DNA of 21,166 bases from positions 1 through 21,166 of the forward strand of contig CBDUKB010000028.1 in the NCBI GenBank assembly GCA_965367695.1. Direction: 5' to 3'. The stretch is from Putridiphycobacter sp965367695 (GTDB lineage: Bacteria > Bacteroidota > Bacteroidia > Flavobacteriales_D > Crocinitomicaceae). Shown here piece by piece: positions 1 through 7,625 of this stretch (position 1 is its first letter; the number at the start of each line of letters is the position of its first letter). The notes beneath the pieces were generated by a model, which worked only from the letters and a program-made list of their open reading frames with translations, ran no database searches and was not told the DNA's origin. The position numbers and the translations under genes were made by a program.

Positions 1-404
1 GTACAATCAACAATACTTCAAGCGTTGACAAATTAAAAAATGCGATATCACTTTTGTGCAGTCCAATTGAAACTGATAATACTTTTCAACATATTGACGA
101 GGTCATATTGAATCGAATAATTGTTGCCGAGTCAATTAAAGTTTCACACAATAAAACAGTTGATGAGCACAATGAAAAAGGTCATTTCCGTCCTTTCAAA
201 CAAATAATTGAAAGAGTAAGTGCCATGATTACCGAAATCAACCCTGCATATCAATACCCCAACATGTTAGTTTTTGCCATGGTAGATGGGGCGATTGAGC
301 AGTCACATTTTGCATCTCATTTTCCAAAAGCTACTGATGCGAATGATAGCAAGTCTATCATAGCTGACTTTTATACAGACTTAATCTTTAAAGCAATTAA
401 ATAA
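1..404 (+). CDS. Probable TetR/AcrR-type regulator, C-terminal part (5' end outside window)
   Basis: The reading frame is open from the first bases of the window (codons begin at position 3) to a TAA at 402-404, so this is the 3' end of a longer gene. A TTG at 54 could be read as a start, but the frame continues upstream without a stop, so I do not use it. The roughly 133 visible residues are alpha-helical in character and end in a helix of the type ADFYTDLIFKAI, as in the ligand-binding C-terminal domain of TetR-family repressors. The DNA-binding N-terminus is missing from the window, so the family call is an inference. The stop lies 19 bases before the SulP transporter gene on the same strand, so the two may be co-transcribed. 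Confidence 0.45.
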   Translation, partial: TINNTSSVDKLKNAISLLCSPIETDNTFQHIDEVILNRIIVAESIKVSHNKTVDEHNEKGHFRPFKQIIERVSAMITEINPAYQYPNMLVFAMVDGAIEQSHFASHFPKATDANDSKSIIADFYTDLIFKAIK

Positions 405-423
405 CTACAACTCAAACAACATT

Positions 424-2031
424 ATGCACTCAAAAAGTAACAATTTAAACCCATTAAAACATTTAAATAAAGACATACCTGCCAGTATTGTTGTATTCCT
501 TGTGGCATTGCCATTGTGTTTAGGAATTGCATTGGCCTCTGGAGCACCACCTTTGGCAGGTGTTATTGCCGGAATTATTGGAGGTGTGGTAGTAGGATCC
601 TTGAGTGGGTCGCCGCTAGGAGTGAGTGGGCCTGCGGCAGGATTAGCGGTGATTGTGTTCGAAGCCATAAAAGGTTTTGGCGGACTCGAAGGGGGTGGTT
701 TTGAGATATTTCTTGTAGCTGTAATGCTTGCTGGAATTATCCAAGTAATAATGGGCATGCTAAAAGCAGGAATTATTGCCTATTACTTTCCATCTTCAGT
801 CATACATGGTATGCTTGCTGGTATCGGTATTTTAATATTTTTAAAACAAATCCCTCATGCTTTTGGTTACGATAAAGACCCAGAAGGAGACTTTGAATTT
901 TTACAAAAGGACAATGAAAATACCTATTCAGAATTAATCAACATGCTTGATTTTGTCAGTCCAGGGGTCATGATTATTACTGCTATTTCTTTGATAATTC
1001 TCATTGGATGGCAAATGAAATTCATTCAAAACAATAAAATTTTAAGCCTCATACCTGGACCATTATTAGCAGTAATTTCTGGTATTGTATTGACCATTCT
1101 TTTTAAAGGAAATGCGAATTTAGCCATAGCCAAAGATCATTTAGTTGATTTGCCCATTGCTACTTCAACAAGTGATTTCTTGTCAAATTTCAAACGTCCA
1201 AATTTTAGTGCATTAAAAGACCCACAGGTTTATATTACTGCAATTGTAATCGCAGTAATTGCAAGTATAGAAACACTATTATGTGTGGAAGCATCCGACA
1301 AACAAGATGATTTAAAAAGAGTTACACCAACCAACAGGGAATTAAGGGCACAAGGAATTGGTAATTTTATTTCAGGATTAATCGGTGGCTTACCAGTCAC
1401 GCAAGTTATTGTTCGAAGTTCTGCCAACCAACAAGCGGGTGGTAAAACCAAGGCATCAACTATTCTTCATGGCTTTTTGTTGTTAATCAGCATTATTACC
1501 ATTCCATTTGTCTTAAATATGATTCCATTTGCAACCTTAGCAGCAATTTTATTTGTGGTGGGTTATAAATTAGCTAAACCAGCTTTATTCAAAAAAATGT
1601 ATAAACAAGGTTGGGGGCAATTTTTGCCTTTCCTAGTAACTGTAATCGGGATTCTATTAACGGATTTATTGATGGGAATTGGCATGGGAATTATCGTGGC
1701 AATCTTTATTATTCTTAGAAACAACTTTAAAGTGCCTTTTGAACTATCGGGTAATATGATTGACAATAAGACAAAACAATATACCATTACTTTATCTGAA
1801 GATGTTACTTTTTTAAACAAGGCTTCGGTATTAAATACCTTAAGTCAAATACCTGACCAATCGCATGTAGTAATTGATGGATCTAAAACACAATTCATTC
1901 ATCATGATGTGATTGAAATATTTGAAGATTTTGCCATCAATGCAAAAGCAAGGGAAATAAAATTAATCGTAAAAGGGCTTGATGAAACAAAATCTAAAAG
2001 TCCACTACAACATTTCAAATTATCAAATTAA
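424..2031 (+). CDS. SulP-family anion (probably bicarbonate) transporter with degenerate STAS domain
   Basis: A 535-residue inner-membrane protein with many hydrophobic helices. The SulP signature region lies at about residues 30-80 (PLCLGIALASG, then LGVSGPAAGLAV). A second conserved segment is near 300-340 (NRELRAQGIGNFISGLIGGLP followed by VIVRSSAN). Residues from about 440 form a soluble tail resembling a short or divergent STAS domain. SulP proteins carry sulfate, bicarbonate or other anions. The carbonic anhydrase gene starts 10 bases after this stop, which favours bicarbonate, and SulP/carbonic anhydrase pairing is well known in bacteria. Substrate assignment is inference from context. 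It probably belongs to the same transcript as the upstream regulator and the downstream anhydrase, which ends at the hairpin terminator at 2711. Confidence 0.9.
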   Translation: MHSKSNNLNPLKHLNKDIPASIVVFLVALPLCLGIALASGAPPLAGVIAGIIGGVVVGSLSGSPLGVSGPAAGLAVIVFEAIKGFGGLEGGGFEIFLVAVMLAGIIQVIMGMLKAGIIAYYFPSSVIHGMLAGIGILIFLKQIPHAFGYDKDPEGDFEFLQKDNENTYSELINMLDFVSPGVMIITAISLIILIGWQMKFIQNNKILSLIPGPLLAVISGIVLTILFKGNANLAIAKDHLVDLPIATSTSDFLSNFKRPNFSALKDPQVYITAIVIAVIASIETLLCVEASDKQDDLKRVTPTNRELRAQGIGNFISGLIGGLPVTQVIVRSSANQQAGGKTKASTILHGFLLLISIITIPFVLNMIPFATLAAILFVVGYKLAKPALFKKMYKQGWGQFLPFLVTVIGILLTDLLMGIGMGIIVAIFIILRNNFKVPFELSGNMIDNKTKQYTITLSEDVTFLNKASVLNTLSQIPDQSHVVIDGSKTQFIHHDVIEIFEDFAINAKAREIKLIVKGLDETKSKSPLQHFKLSN

Positions 2032-2041
2032 TTATAAAAAT

Positions 2042-2662
2042 ATGAGAACACAAACAAAAGAAATTCAAGAAAATTTGACACCGGAAGCTGCGCACAGCAT
2101 TTTAGTAAATGGAAACAAAAGGTTTGTTGAAAATGTAAAAGCACAAAGAAACTTGCAATCTCAGGTTTTAGAAACCAGTACTGGACAATACCCTTTTGCA
2201 GTTATTCTTAGTTGTATAGATTCAAGGGTGCCAACGGAATTAGTTTTTGACCAAGGAATTGGCGATATTTTCAGTGTAAGAGTTGCTGGAAATGTAATTA
2301 ATGCAGATGTATTGGGATCAATGGAGTACGCATGTAAAGTGGCTGGTTCTAAAATTGTAGTGGTGATGGGACATACCAAATGTGGTGCAGTCACTTCAGC
2401 CTGTCAACGTGTTGAATTAGGAAACATTACATCCTTACTTTCAAAGATAATGCCTTCAGTTGATAAAATTCATCCGGCAAAAACGAACTTGACACCTGTT
2501 GAAATTGAAGAAGTTTCAATTGCAAATGTAAATCATTCTATTGATGAAATCAGGGTCCAAAGTCCGTTATTAGCAGAAATGGAAAAAAATGGTGAAATAG
2601 AAATTGTTGGAGCAAACTACAGTGTTGATACTGGTGTAGTTACTTTTTTCGACAAAAACTAA
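2042..2662 (+). CDS. Beta-class carbonic anhydrase
   Basis: This zinc enzyme interconverts CO2 and bicarbonate. With the ATG at 2042 the protein is 206 residues, a normal beta-class length. The zinc ligands and catalytic dyad are visible: C58-x-D60-S-R62 (in LSCIDSR) and H111-x-x-C114 (in GHTKCGAV). An in-frame upstream ATG at 1979 would overlap the transporter gene by 53 bases and add a 21-residue tail not typical of the family, so I prefer 2042. No signal peptide is seen, so it should be cytoplasmic. Placed 10 bases after a SulP gene and before a second one, it most likely works with these transporters in bicarbonate supply or pH balance. Confidence 0.95.
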   Translation: MRTQTKEIQENLTPEAAHSILVNGNKRFVENVKAQRNLQSQVLETSTGQYPFAVILSCIDSRVPTELVFDQGIGDIFSVRVAGNVINADVLGSMEYACKVAGSKIVVVMGHTKCGAVTSACQRVELGNITSLLSKIMPSVDKIHPAKTNLTPVEIEEVSIANVNHSIDEIRVQSPLLAEMEKNGEIEIVGANYSVDTGVVTFFDKN

Positions 2663-2710
2663 GCTGCTATAATCATAACAGCAGCAAACTATCAAAATAT
2701 AAATTAAGTT

Positions 2711-2737
2711 AAGGGATTCAAATTGAATCCCTTTTTT
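2711..2737 (+). terminator. Rho-independent terminator after the carbonic anhydrase gene
   Basis: The stem AAGGGATTC (2711-2719) pairs with GAATCCCTT (2725-2733) around a 5-base loop, and a run of six T follows (2732-2737). It lies 48 bases after the carbonic anhydrase stop and separates that operon from the second SulP gene. Confidence 0.85.
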
Positions 2738-2757
2738 ATTTGCTCCTTTCAAATAGA

Positions 2758-2784
2758 TTGAGGATATTGCTAGGGTTATTTTAG
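2758..2784 (+). promoter_or_regulatory. Candidate Bacteroidota promoter for the second SulP gene
   Basis: TTG at 2758-2760 is followed, 16 bases later, by TATTTTAG at 2777-2784. This is one mismatch from the Bacteroidota -7 consensus TAnnTTTG, at about the expected spacing. The gene needs its own promoter because a strong terminator precedes it. The -7 element ends only 6 bases before the ATG, so the transcript would have little or no leader, which keeps confidence low. Confidence 0.35.
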
Positions 2785-2790
2785 TAGTAT

Positions 2791-4674
2791 ATGATTGGAG
2801 GATTTAATTTTAAACATTTCAAAGGAGATTTATTTGGCGGTCTTACAGCAGGTATCGTTGCCTTGCCATTGGCTTTAGCATTTGGGGTAAGCTCGGGCTT
2901 AGGTCCTAGTGCTGGTTTATACGGTGCTATTTTTGTTAGTTTTTTCGCAGCTTTATTTGGTGGTACCGCTACGCAAATATCGGGACCAACTGCTCCAATG
3001 ACAGCCGTGAGTATGGTGCTTATAGCTGGTATCATTGCAGTGAATGATGGTGATATTACCAAGGCATTACCAGTAATTTTAACCATTTTCTTATTGGCTG
3101 GCTTTATGCAAATTTTATTGGGCATACTGGGTATTGGTCAGTATATTCGCTACATCCCCTACCCTGTGGTTTCTGGTTTTATGACCGCCATTGGAATCAT
3201 CATACTAGTCACTCAAATATTACCTGCGGTTGGTTATTATCCAAAAGAAGACAAAGCATTTGTCGACTCATTTAAACCTCAAGCTGAAGAGTTAATGCTT
3301 GAAAATATATTAAAAGAAGAAGTGGGTGAAGGGATATTGGTCTTGGAGAATTTCAAAGAAACAGTAGCACGTGCTCACCGCATTACCCCGGCAGAAATAG
3401 AAAAAGAATCTCAAATCCTTGCGGGAAAAGAAGCATCCGGTGTATTGGGCACCTTTAAAGTGTTGCCACATGCAATTAAATTAATTAATTGGCTGGAATT
3501 AGGACTCGCTTTAGGTACCATTTTTATCATCTATGGCTTTAAAAGAATTACAAACAAAATACCTAGTTCCTTGGTGGCGTTAATAGTAATGAGTGTCATT
3601 GCCATAGGATTTAACTTAGATTACCGAAGCATTGAACAAATACCCAGTGGATTACCAAGATTAAACTATGAAATTTTTACTGGTTTCAGTCTTGCCAGTA
3701 TTTTACCTTATATATTTACGGCCTTAACTTTGGCACTTTTAGGGGCAATTGACTCCTTACTTACTTCTGTGGTAGCTGATAACATGACCAAATCAAAACA
3801 CAACCCAAACAAAGAATTGATCGGTCAAGGGATTGGAAATAGTATTGGAGCCATTTTTGGAGGATTACCTGGTGCTGGAGCAACCATCCGAACTGTGGTG
3901 AATATCAATGCGGGTGGTAAAACCAAACTCTCGGGTATGTTAGCGGGTGTTTTATTGTTTATAATTTTAATTTCAATCGGACCAATTGCCTCAAGAATTC
4001 CTGCTGCTGTCTTAGCAGGAATTTTAATAACAGTTGGAATTGGTGTCATGGATTACAAAGGTTTAAAAGCCATCCCATATTTACCAAAGGACATGAAATT
4101 GGGTCCAATTAAATTTAGTTCAGAAGTTGGTATTATGTTTATTGTGATGATCCTTTCTTCGGTATGGGATTTAATATACGCGGTTGGTATTGGTTTAGTG
4201 ATAGCCTCTTTAATGTTCATGAAAAAAATTGGTGACTTAACTGAAAAACGTTCGGATGTAAAAACACTTGCTGAAGAAAAATCATGGAATGATGAATTCA
4301 ATTTCCCGACTGCTTTAAAAGAAGAAGTTTTTATAAAACACGTAAAAGGACCTTTGTTTTTTGGTTCAACGGCTAATTTTCAAACCTTATCAAATCAAAT
4401 TCCGTCTACTGCAAGTGTCGTGATTTTAAGATTAGATAAGATGAACTATATTGATCAATCTGGGCTGTATGCTATGGAAGATATATTGATAAAATTGGCT
4501 AAAGATGATATCAAAGTGCTATTTGTTGGATTAAACCAACAACCTCGCTTTATGATGGAAAGAATTGATATCATTCCTGATTTGATTTTTGAAGATGCCA
4601 TTTTCAGAAATTTTGAAGCTTCATTGGCATGGATTAACACCCATGTAAAGGACCAATATCAGGCTACTAATTAA
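2791..4674 (+). CDS. SulP-family transporter with C-terminal STAS domain
   Basis: A 627-residue inner-membrane anion transporter. The SulP core begins near residue 20 (GIVALPLALAFGVSSG), with QISGPTAPM at about 62-70 and a later core motif IGQGIGNSIGAIFGGLPGAG. A cytoplasmic STAS domain occupies about 527-610. Between the helix ending near 148 and the next at about 232 there is a hydrophilic segment of roughly 70-75 residues rich in Glu and Lys, longer than the usual SulP loop. I recall similar inserts in other Bacteroidota SulP proteins, so it may be a subfamily trait. It is not close in sequence to the 535-residue SulP upstream, so it is not a recent duplicate. The substrate is unknown, and bicarbonate or sulfate is plausible. 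Its stop is 3 bases from that of the convergent MutS2 gene. Confidence 0.92.
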   Translation: MIGGFNFKHFKGDLFGGLTAGIVALPLALAFGVSSGLGPSAGLYGAIFVSFFAALFGGTATQISGPTAPMTAVSMVLIAGIIAVNDGDITKALPVILTIFLLAGFMQILLGILGIGQYIRYIPYPVVSGFMTAIGIIILVTQILPAVGYYPKEDKAFVDSFKPQAEELMLENILKEEVGEGILVLENFKETVARAHRITPAEIEKESQILAGKEASGVLGTFKVLPHAIKLINWLELGLALGTIFIIYGFKRITNKIPSSLVALIVMSVIAIGFNLDYRSIEQIPSGLPRLNYEIFTGFSLASILPYIFTALTLALLGAIDSLLTSVVADNMTKSKHNPNKELIGQGIGNSIGAIFGGLPGAGATIRTVVNINAGGKTKLSGMLAGVLLFIILISIGPIASRIPAAVLAGILITVGIGVMDYKGLKAIPYLPKDMKLGPIKFSSEVGIMFIVMILSSVWDLIYAVGIGLVIASLMFMKKIGDLTEKRSDVKTLAEEKSWNDEFNFPTALKEEVFIKHVKGPLFFGSTANFQTLSNQIPSTASVVILRLDKMNYIDQSGLYAMEDILIKLAKDDIKVLFVGLNQQPRFMMERIDIIPDLIFEDAIFRNFEASLAWINTHVKDQYQATN

Positions 4675-4677
4675 AAG

Positions 4678-6813
4678 CTATGCTAACTCTGATAAACTGG
4701 TTGAAATAATAAAATTACCCATCAAGACTTTGATTTTATTGCCATTTATTTCTTGAATAATACCTTCTTTGTTTTGATGTTTTAATTTTATTTTATCCCC
4801 TACTTTTAGCGCTTTTTTGGGTTTGACAACAATGGGCTTCGAGTCAGTTTCACCAGTTTTACTTTTAGTTTTTTGAACAGGTTTGCCTAAATCTGGCAAT
4901 TTTAACTTCGAATTCAATTCAACTGGGGCTGTTTTGGCCAATACTTTGGATTTTTCAATTGCCACCATTTTTTTTAAGTCTTCGAATAAAGCTTTGTTGG
5001 TTTTGTGTTTTTTATATTTCTGAATTAACTCATACACTTTTTTACCTGTGTTAACAAACTTATTTTGTTGTTCAAAAAATTGAGTCTGCTTTTGCGCTTT
5101 TTCTGTTAATTCACTTAATTTTTTTTCAAATTGATTAATTTGTTTATTTGCTTTGGCATTTGCAGCAAATTGTTCAGCATTGATTTTTTTAAACTTAGAC
5201 TTTTCTTTTTGGAGCGCTACCGTTAAGCCATCAATTTTAATTTTATTATCTGAAACTTTTAGTTTCGCTTTTTCAATCAAACTCTTTTCAATATTATTGA
5301 ATTCTGCCACCTCAAATGTAAAAGATGAACCCGGTTGCCCAACCGACAATTGGTATAAAGGACTTAACTTTTTAGTATCAAATAACATGCATGCATTAAC
5401 AGCATGTGTCATGGTAGCCGTTAAAATTTTTATATTGGTATAATGGGTTGTTATAACAGCAAAAGTTTTTTTAGCATACAGCTCCTCATAAAACACTTCT
5501 GCCAAGGCACCACCCAATTCGGGGTCAGAACCACTCCCAAACTCATCTAGTAATAACAATGTTTCTGGGTCGGCTACTTTTAAAAAAAATGCCATTCTAT
5601 TCAAACGATAACTGTAAGTACTTAATTGATTTTCTATGGACTGATTATCTCCTATATCCGACAAAATACTTTTGTAAAAACCACAAGTTCCCCCTGGTTC
5701 AATTGGAATAAATAAGCCACATTGTATCATCATTTGAAGTAGGCCCACTGTTTTTAGGGTGATGGATTTACCTCCAGCGTTCGGACCTGAAATTACCAAA
5801 AACCTTTGCTCATTGTCTAATTCAATATCTTGACCCAAAGTAGGTAAATTCAAACCATTGTTTTGCCTAAGTAATAAAGGGTGTTTTGCCCCTTTCCAAA
5901 TAATTTTCTGCTCATTGACAATCTTTGGCTTCACTCCTTGATAGGACTCTGCCAATAACACCTTGGCATTAAATACATCAAAGCGAATCAAAAGTCTTTG
6001 AAAAGCTTCTAAATTAGATTTTTCATCCCTTAATTGGTTGGTGATGCTTTCAAGTATTAAATAAATTTCATGTCTTTCTTCTATTCTTAATTGATCTTGG
6101 CTTTCATTAAGTTGAACATTTTCCTTGGGCTCAACATAAGTGAAGTTACCCTTTGCCGAAATACCATGAATTTTTCCTGGAACTCTTTTTTTATACTGAG
6201 ATAAAATGGTTAACAAACGTCTATTATCTAAATGAGTTTCTTCACTTTCTCCCAATAATTCTTCTCCTCGGTAATTCCTTAACAGGCGTTCGAAGTTTTT
6301 ATTAATGGCTATGTAATTTGACTTTTGCTGTTGTCGAATTTCTAGTAGTCTTTGGGTTGCACTGTCTTTTATCTGCAGTTTTTTTGGGTCCAAAACTTTG
6401 GTAATGATATTGAGCACATCATCAATTCTGTTAATATGCGCACAAGCGTTGTAAACTAGCGGAAATTGAACTTGATTTTGCTTAGAAAAACGGATTAATA
6501 ATTTAGTACCTTGACACAGGTTCAATACCTTGATTAGTTCGTCTAAAATCAACACCCCATTTTCAATACGCAACATTTTTAAGGCATCATCAATATCTTC
6601 GGCATTGGAATGTGGAAAATTTAATTGACTGTCATGATAAACTAACTGTATTTCTTCAATTAATTTCAATTCATTTTCTAAGGCTTGAATGTCATTAAAG
6701 AATTTTAAATGCTTTGATAAGTGCTTTGCTTTTTCCGACTTGCAATAACCCGCCAAAATATCACATACGATATCAAACTCTAAATCCTTCTTCGATTGTA
6801 AATCTATTTCCAT
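4678..6813 (-). CDS. MutS2-family ATPase lacking the Smr domain
   Basis: A 711-residue protein of the MutS superfamily. The N-terminal helical lever/clamp part is followed by the ABC-type ATPase: Walker A GPNAGGKS at about 343-350 and Walker B LLLLDEFGSG at about 418-427. A Lys/Glu/Gln-rich coiled coil covers about 510-620, and the end is a KOW-like beta segment (KVGDKIKLKHQNKEGIIQEI) at about 665-711. Canonical MutS2 is near 780 residues and ends in an Smr nuclease domain. Here the protein stops after the KOW-like part with no Smr. There is no MutS1 mismatch-recognition domain. Possible roles from the family are branched-DNA or collided-ribosome handling, and the lack of Smr argues against nucleolytic cutting. 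Its ATG overlaps the upstream lipoprotein stop by one base. Confidence 0.88.
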   Translation of the reverse strand: MEIDLQSKKDLEFDIVCDILAGYCKSEKAKHLSKHLKFFNDIQALENELKLIEEIQLVYHDSQLNFPHSNAEDIDDALKMLRIENGVLILDELIKVLNLCQGTKLLIRFSKQNQVQFPLVYNACAHINRIDDVLNIITKVLDPKKLQIKDSATQRLLEIRQQQKSNYIAINKNFERLLRNYRGEELLGESEETHLDNRRLLTILSQYKKRVPGKIHGISAKGNFTYVEPKENVQLNESQDQLRIEERHEIYLILESITNQLRDEKSNLEAFQRLLIRFDVFNAKVLLAESYQGVKPKIVNEQKIIWKGAKHPLLLRQNNGLNLPTLGQDIELDNEQRFLVISGPNAGGKSITLKTVGLLQMMIQCGLFIPIEPGGTCGFYKSILSDIGDNQSIENQLSTYSYRLNRMAFFLKVADPETLLLLDEFGSGSDPELGGALAEVFYEELYAKKTFAVITTHYTNIKILTATMTHAVNACMLFDTKKLSPLYQLSVGQPGSSFTFEVAEFNNIEKSLIEKAKLKVSDNKIKIDGLTVALQKEKSKFKKINAEQFAANAKANKQINQFEKKLSELTEKAQKQTQFFEQQNKFVNTGKKVYELIQKYKKHKTNKALFEDLKKMVAIEKSKVLAKTAPVELNSKLKLPDLGKPVQKTKSKTGETDSKPIVVKPKKALKVGDKIKLKHQNKEGIIQEINGNKIKVLMGNFIISTSLSELA

Positions 6814-7517
6814 TAATTGCTTGGGTGAATGGTGAATTGCTCAATATATATCTTAGATTTTTTTACCAATGGGTCATCTGTATGAAACATTTTATCACCC
6901 ATTAATTCCACATCACCTTGCATAGGGGTGAGTCCTAAAGTAATATAAAAAGGAATTTTACTTAATTTTGAATTTTTTGAACTCATGATACCTCCTCCAT
7001 AATCCCAACCAAAACCGGAAAATTCAAAATCAGCTTCATTCCATTTTCTTAATGCTTTTAAAGGCATACCTACATACAAACCAGTTTGAGAATTAATTTT
7101 TTGTGAATCAATAATTTCAAAATCAGCTGAATAGATATAATATGACGCTTCTATAAAACTCAATTGTTCATCATTGTTTTGGTCCCAAACAAAACGTAAT
7201 GTGTTACCATTATTTAAATGTAGTTTAGAAATATTTAATTTTACTGTCCCTTCAGCATAATAAGCAACAGTATCAAATATCGCACTTTTTTCAAATGCCT
7301 TTTTTAATTTACTTCTCGTATTTAATTTCACAAAATCTTCTATGTAATAAAAAGTCTGTTTCTCATTTGTTTCAAGGGAATTGGTATCAAGCTCCAATGC
7401 AGCTAATTTTACAGCAACGGTATCCTTTTCGATCACAGTATAATTGGTGGATGATTGTTCGTTTTGGCAACTGAACAAGAAGGTAAGCACACAAAAAAAA
7501 GCAAAGCGTTTAAACAT
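6813..7517 (-). CDS. Lipoprotein of unknown function
   Basis: With the ATG at 7517 the product is 234 residues and begins MFKRFAFFCVLTFLFSC, a lipoprotein signal peptide with Cys at about position 17. A longer reading from a TTG at 7550 would add 11 residues before the signal and would contain the likely -7 promoter element, so I reject it. The mature part is predicted extracytoplasmic, with alternating beta-type segments and a Gly/aromatic stretch (FSGFGWDYGGGIMSS). I do not recognise a family. The stop TAA shares one base with the ATG of the MutS2 gene (TAATG), so the two are translationally coupled although their products act in different compartments. Confidence 0.8.
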   Translation of the reverse strand: MFKRFAFFCVLTFLFSCQNEQSSTNYTVIEKDTVAVKLAALELDTNSLETNEKQTFYYIEDFVKLNTRSKLKKAFEKSAIFDTVAYYAEGTVKLNISKLHLNNGNTLRFVWDQNNDEQLSFIEASYYIYSADFEIIDSQKINSQTGLYVGMPLKALRKWNEADFEFSGFGWDYGGGIMSSKNSKLSKIPFYITLGLTPMQGDVELMGDKMFHTDDPLVKKSKIYIEQFTIHPSN

Positions 7518-7533
7518 CAATATTAATTTAAAA

Positions 7534-7541
7534 CAAAAATA
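7534..7541 (-). promoter_or_regulatory. -7 promoter element of the lipoprotein-MutS2 operon
   Basis: On the minus strand the sequence is TATTTTTG, an exact TAnnTTTG match, 16 bases before the ATG at 7517. I see no clear -33 TTG at the right distance, so this is a partial promoter call. Confidence 0.4.
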
Positions 7542-7576
7542 TGCTTTCAAAATGATTGAGACGAATTAATTGACAT

Positions 7577-7603
7577 AAAAAAAGCATGCTCAATTGAGCA
7601 TGC
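7577..7603 (-). terminator. Terminator of the T9SS surface-protein gene
   Basis: A perfect 20-base palindrome (7584-7603, each arm GCATGCTCAA or its complement) is followed on the minus strand by seven T (7583 down to 7577). It begins 22 bases after the stop of the surface-protein gene. It also insulates the downstream lipoprotein-MutS2 operon. On the plus strand the following T-run is short, so it should act mainly in the minus direction. Confidence 0.8.
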
Positions 7604-7625
7604 CTTTTATGATGGTTTATTATTT

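Noticed and set aside
405..758. Minus-strand open frame opposite the first SulP gene
   Set aside because: Pro/Thr-rich composition is the antisense image of the Gly/Ala-rich transporter helices. It has no promoter, and the SulP frame is unmistakable.
1979..2041. Longer start for the carbonic anhydrase
   Set aside because: It would overlap the SulP gene by 53 bases and add a non-homologous tail. The ATG at 2042 gives normal family length.
2781..3125. Minus-strand open frame opposite the second SulP gene
   Set aside because: Antisense shadow of a clear transporter, with low-complexity Pro/Lys/Ala composition.
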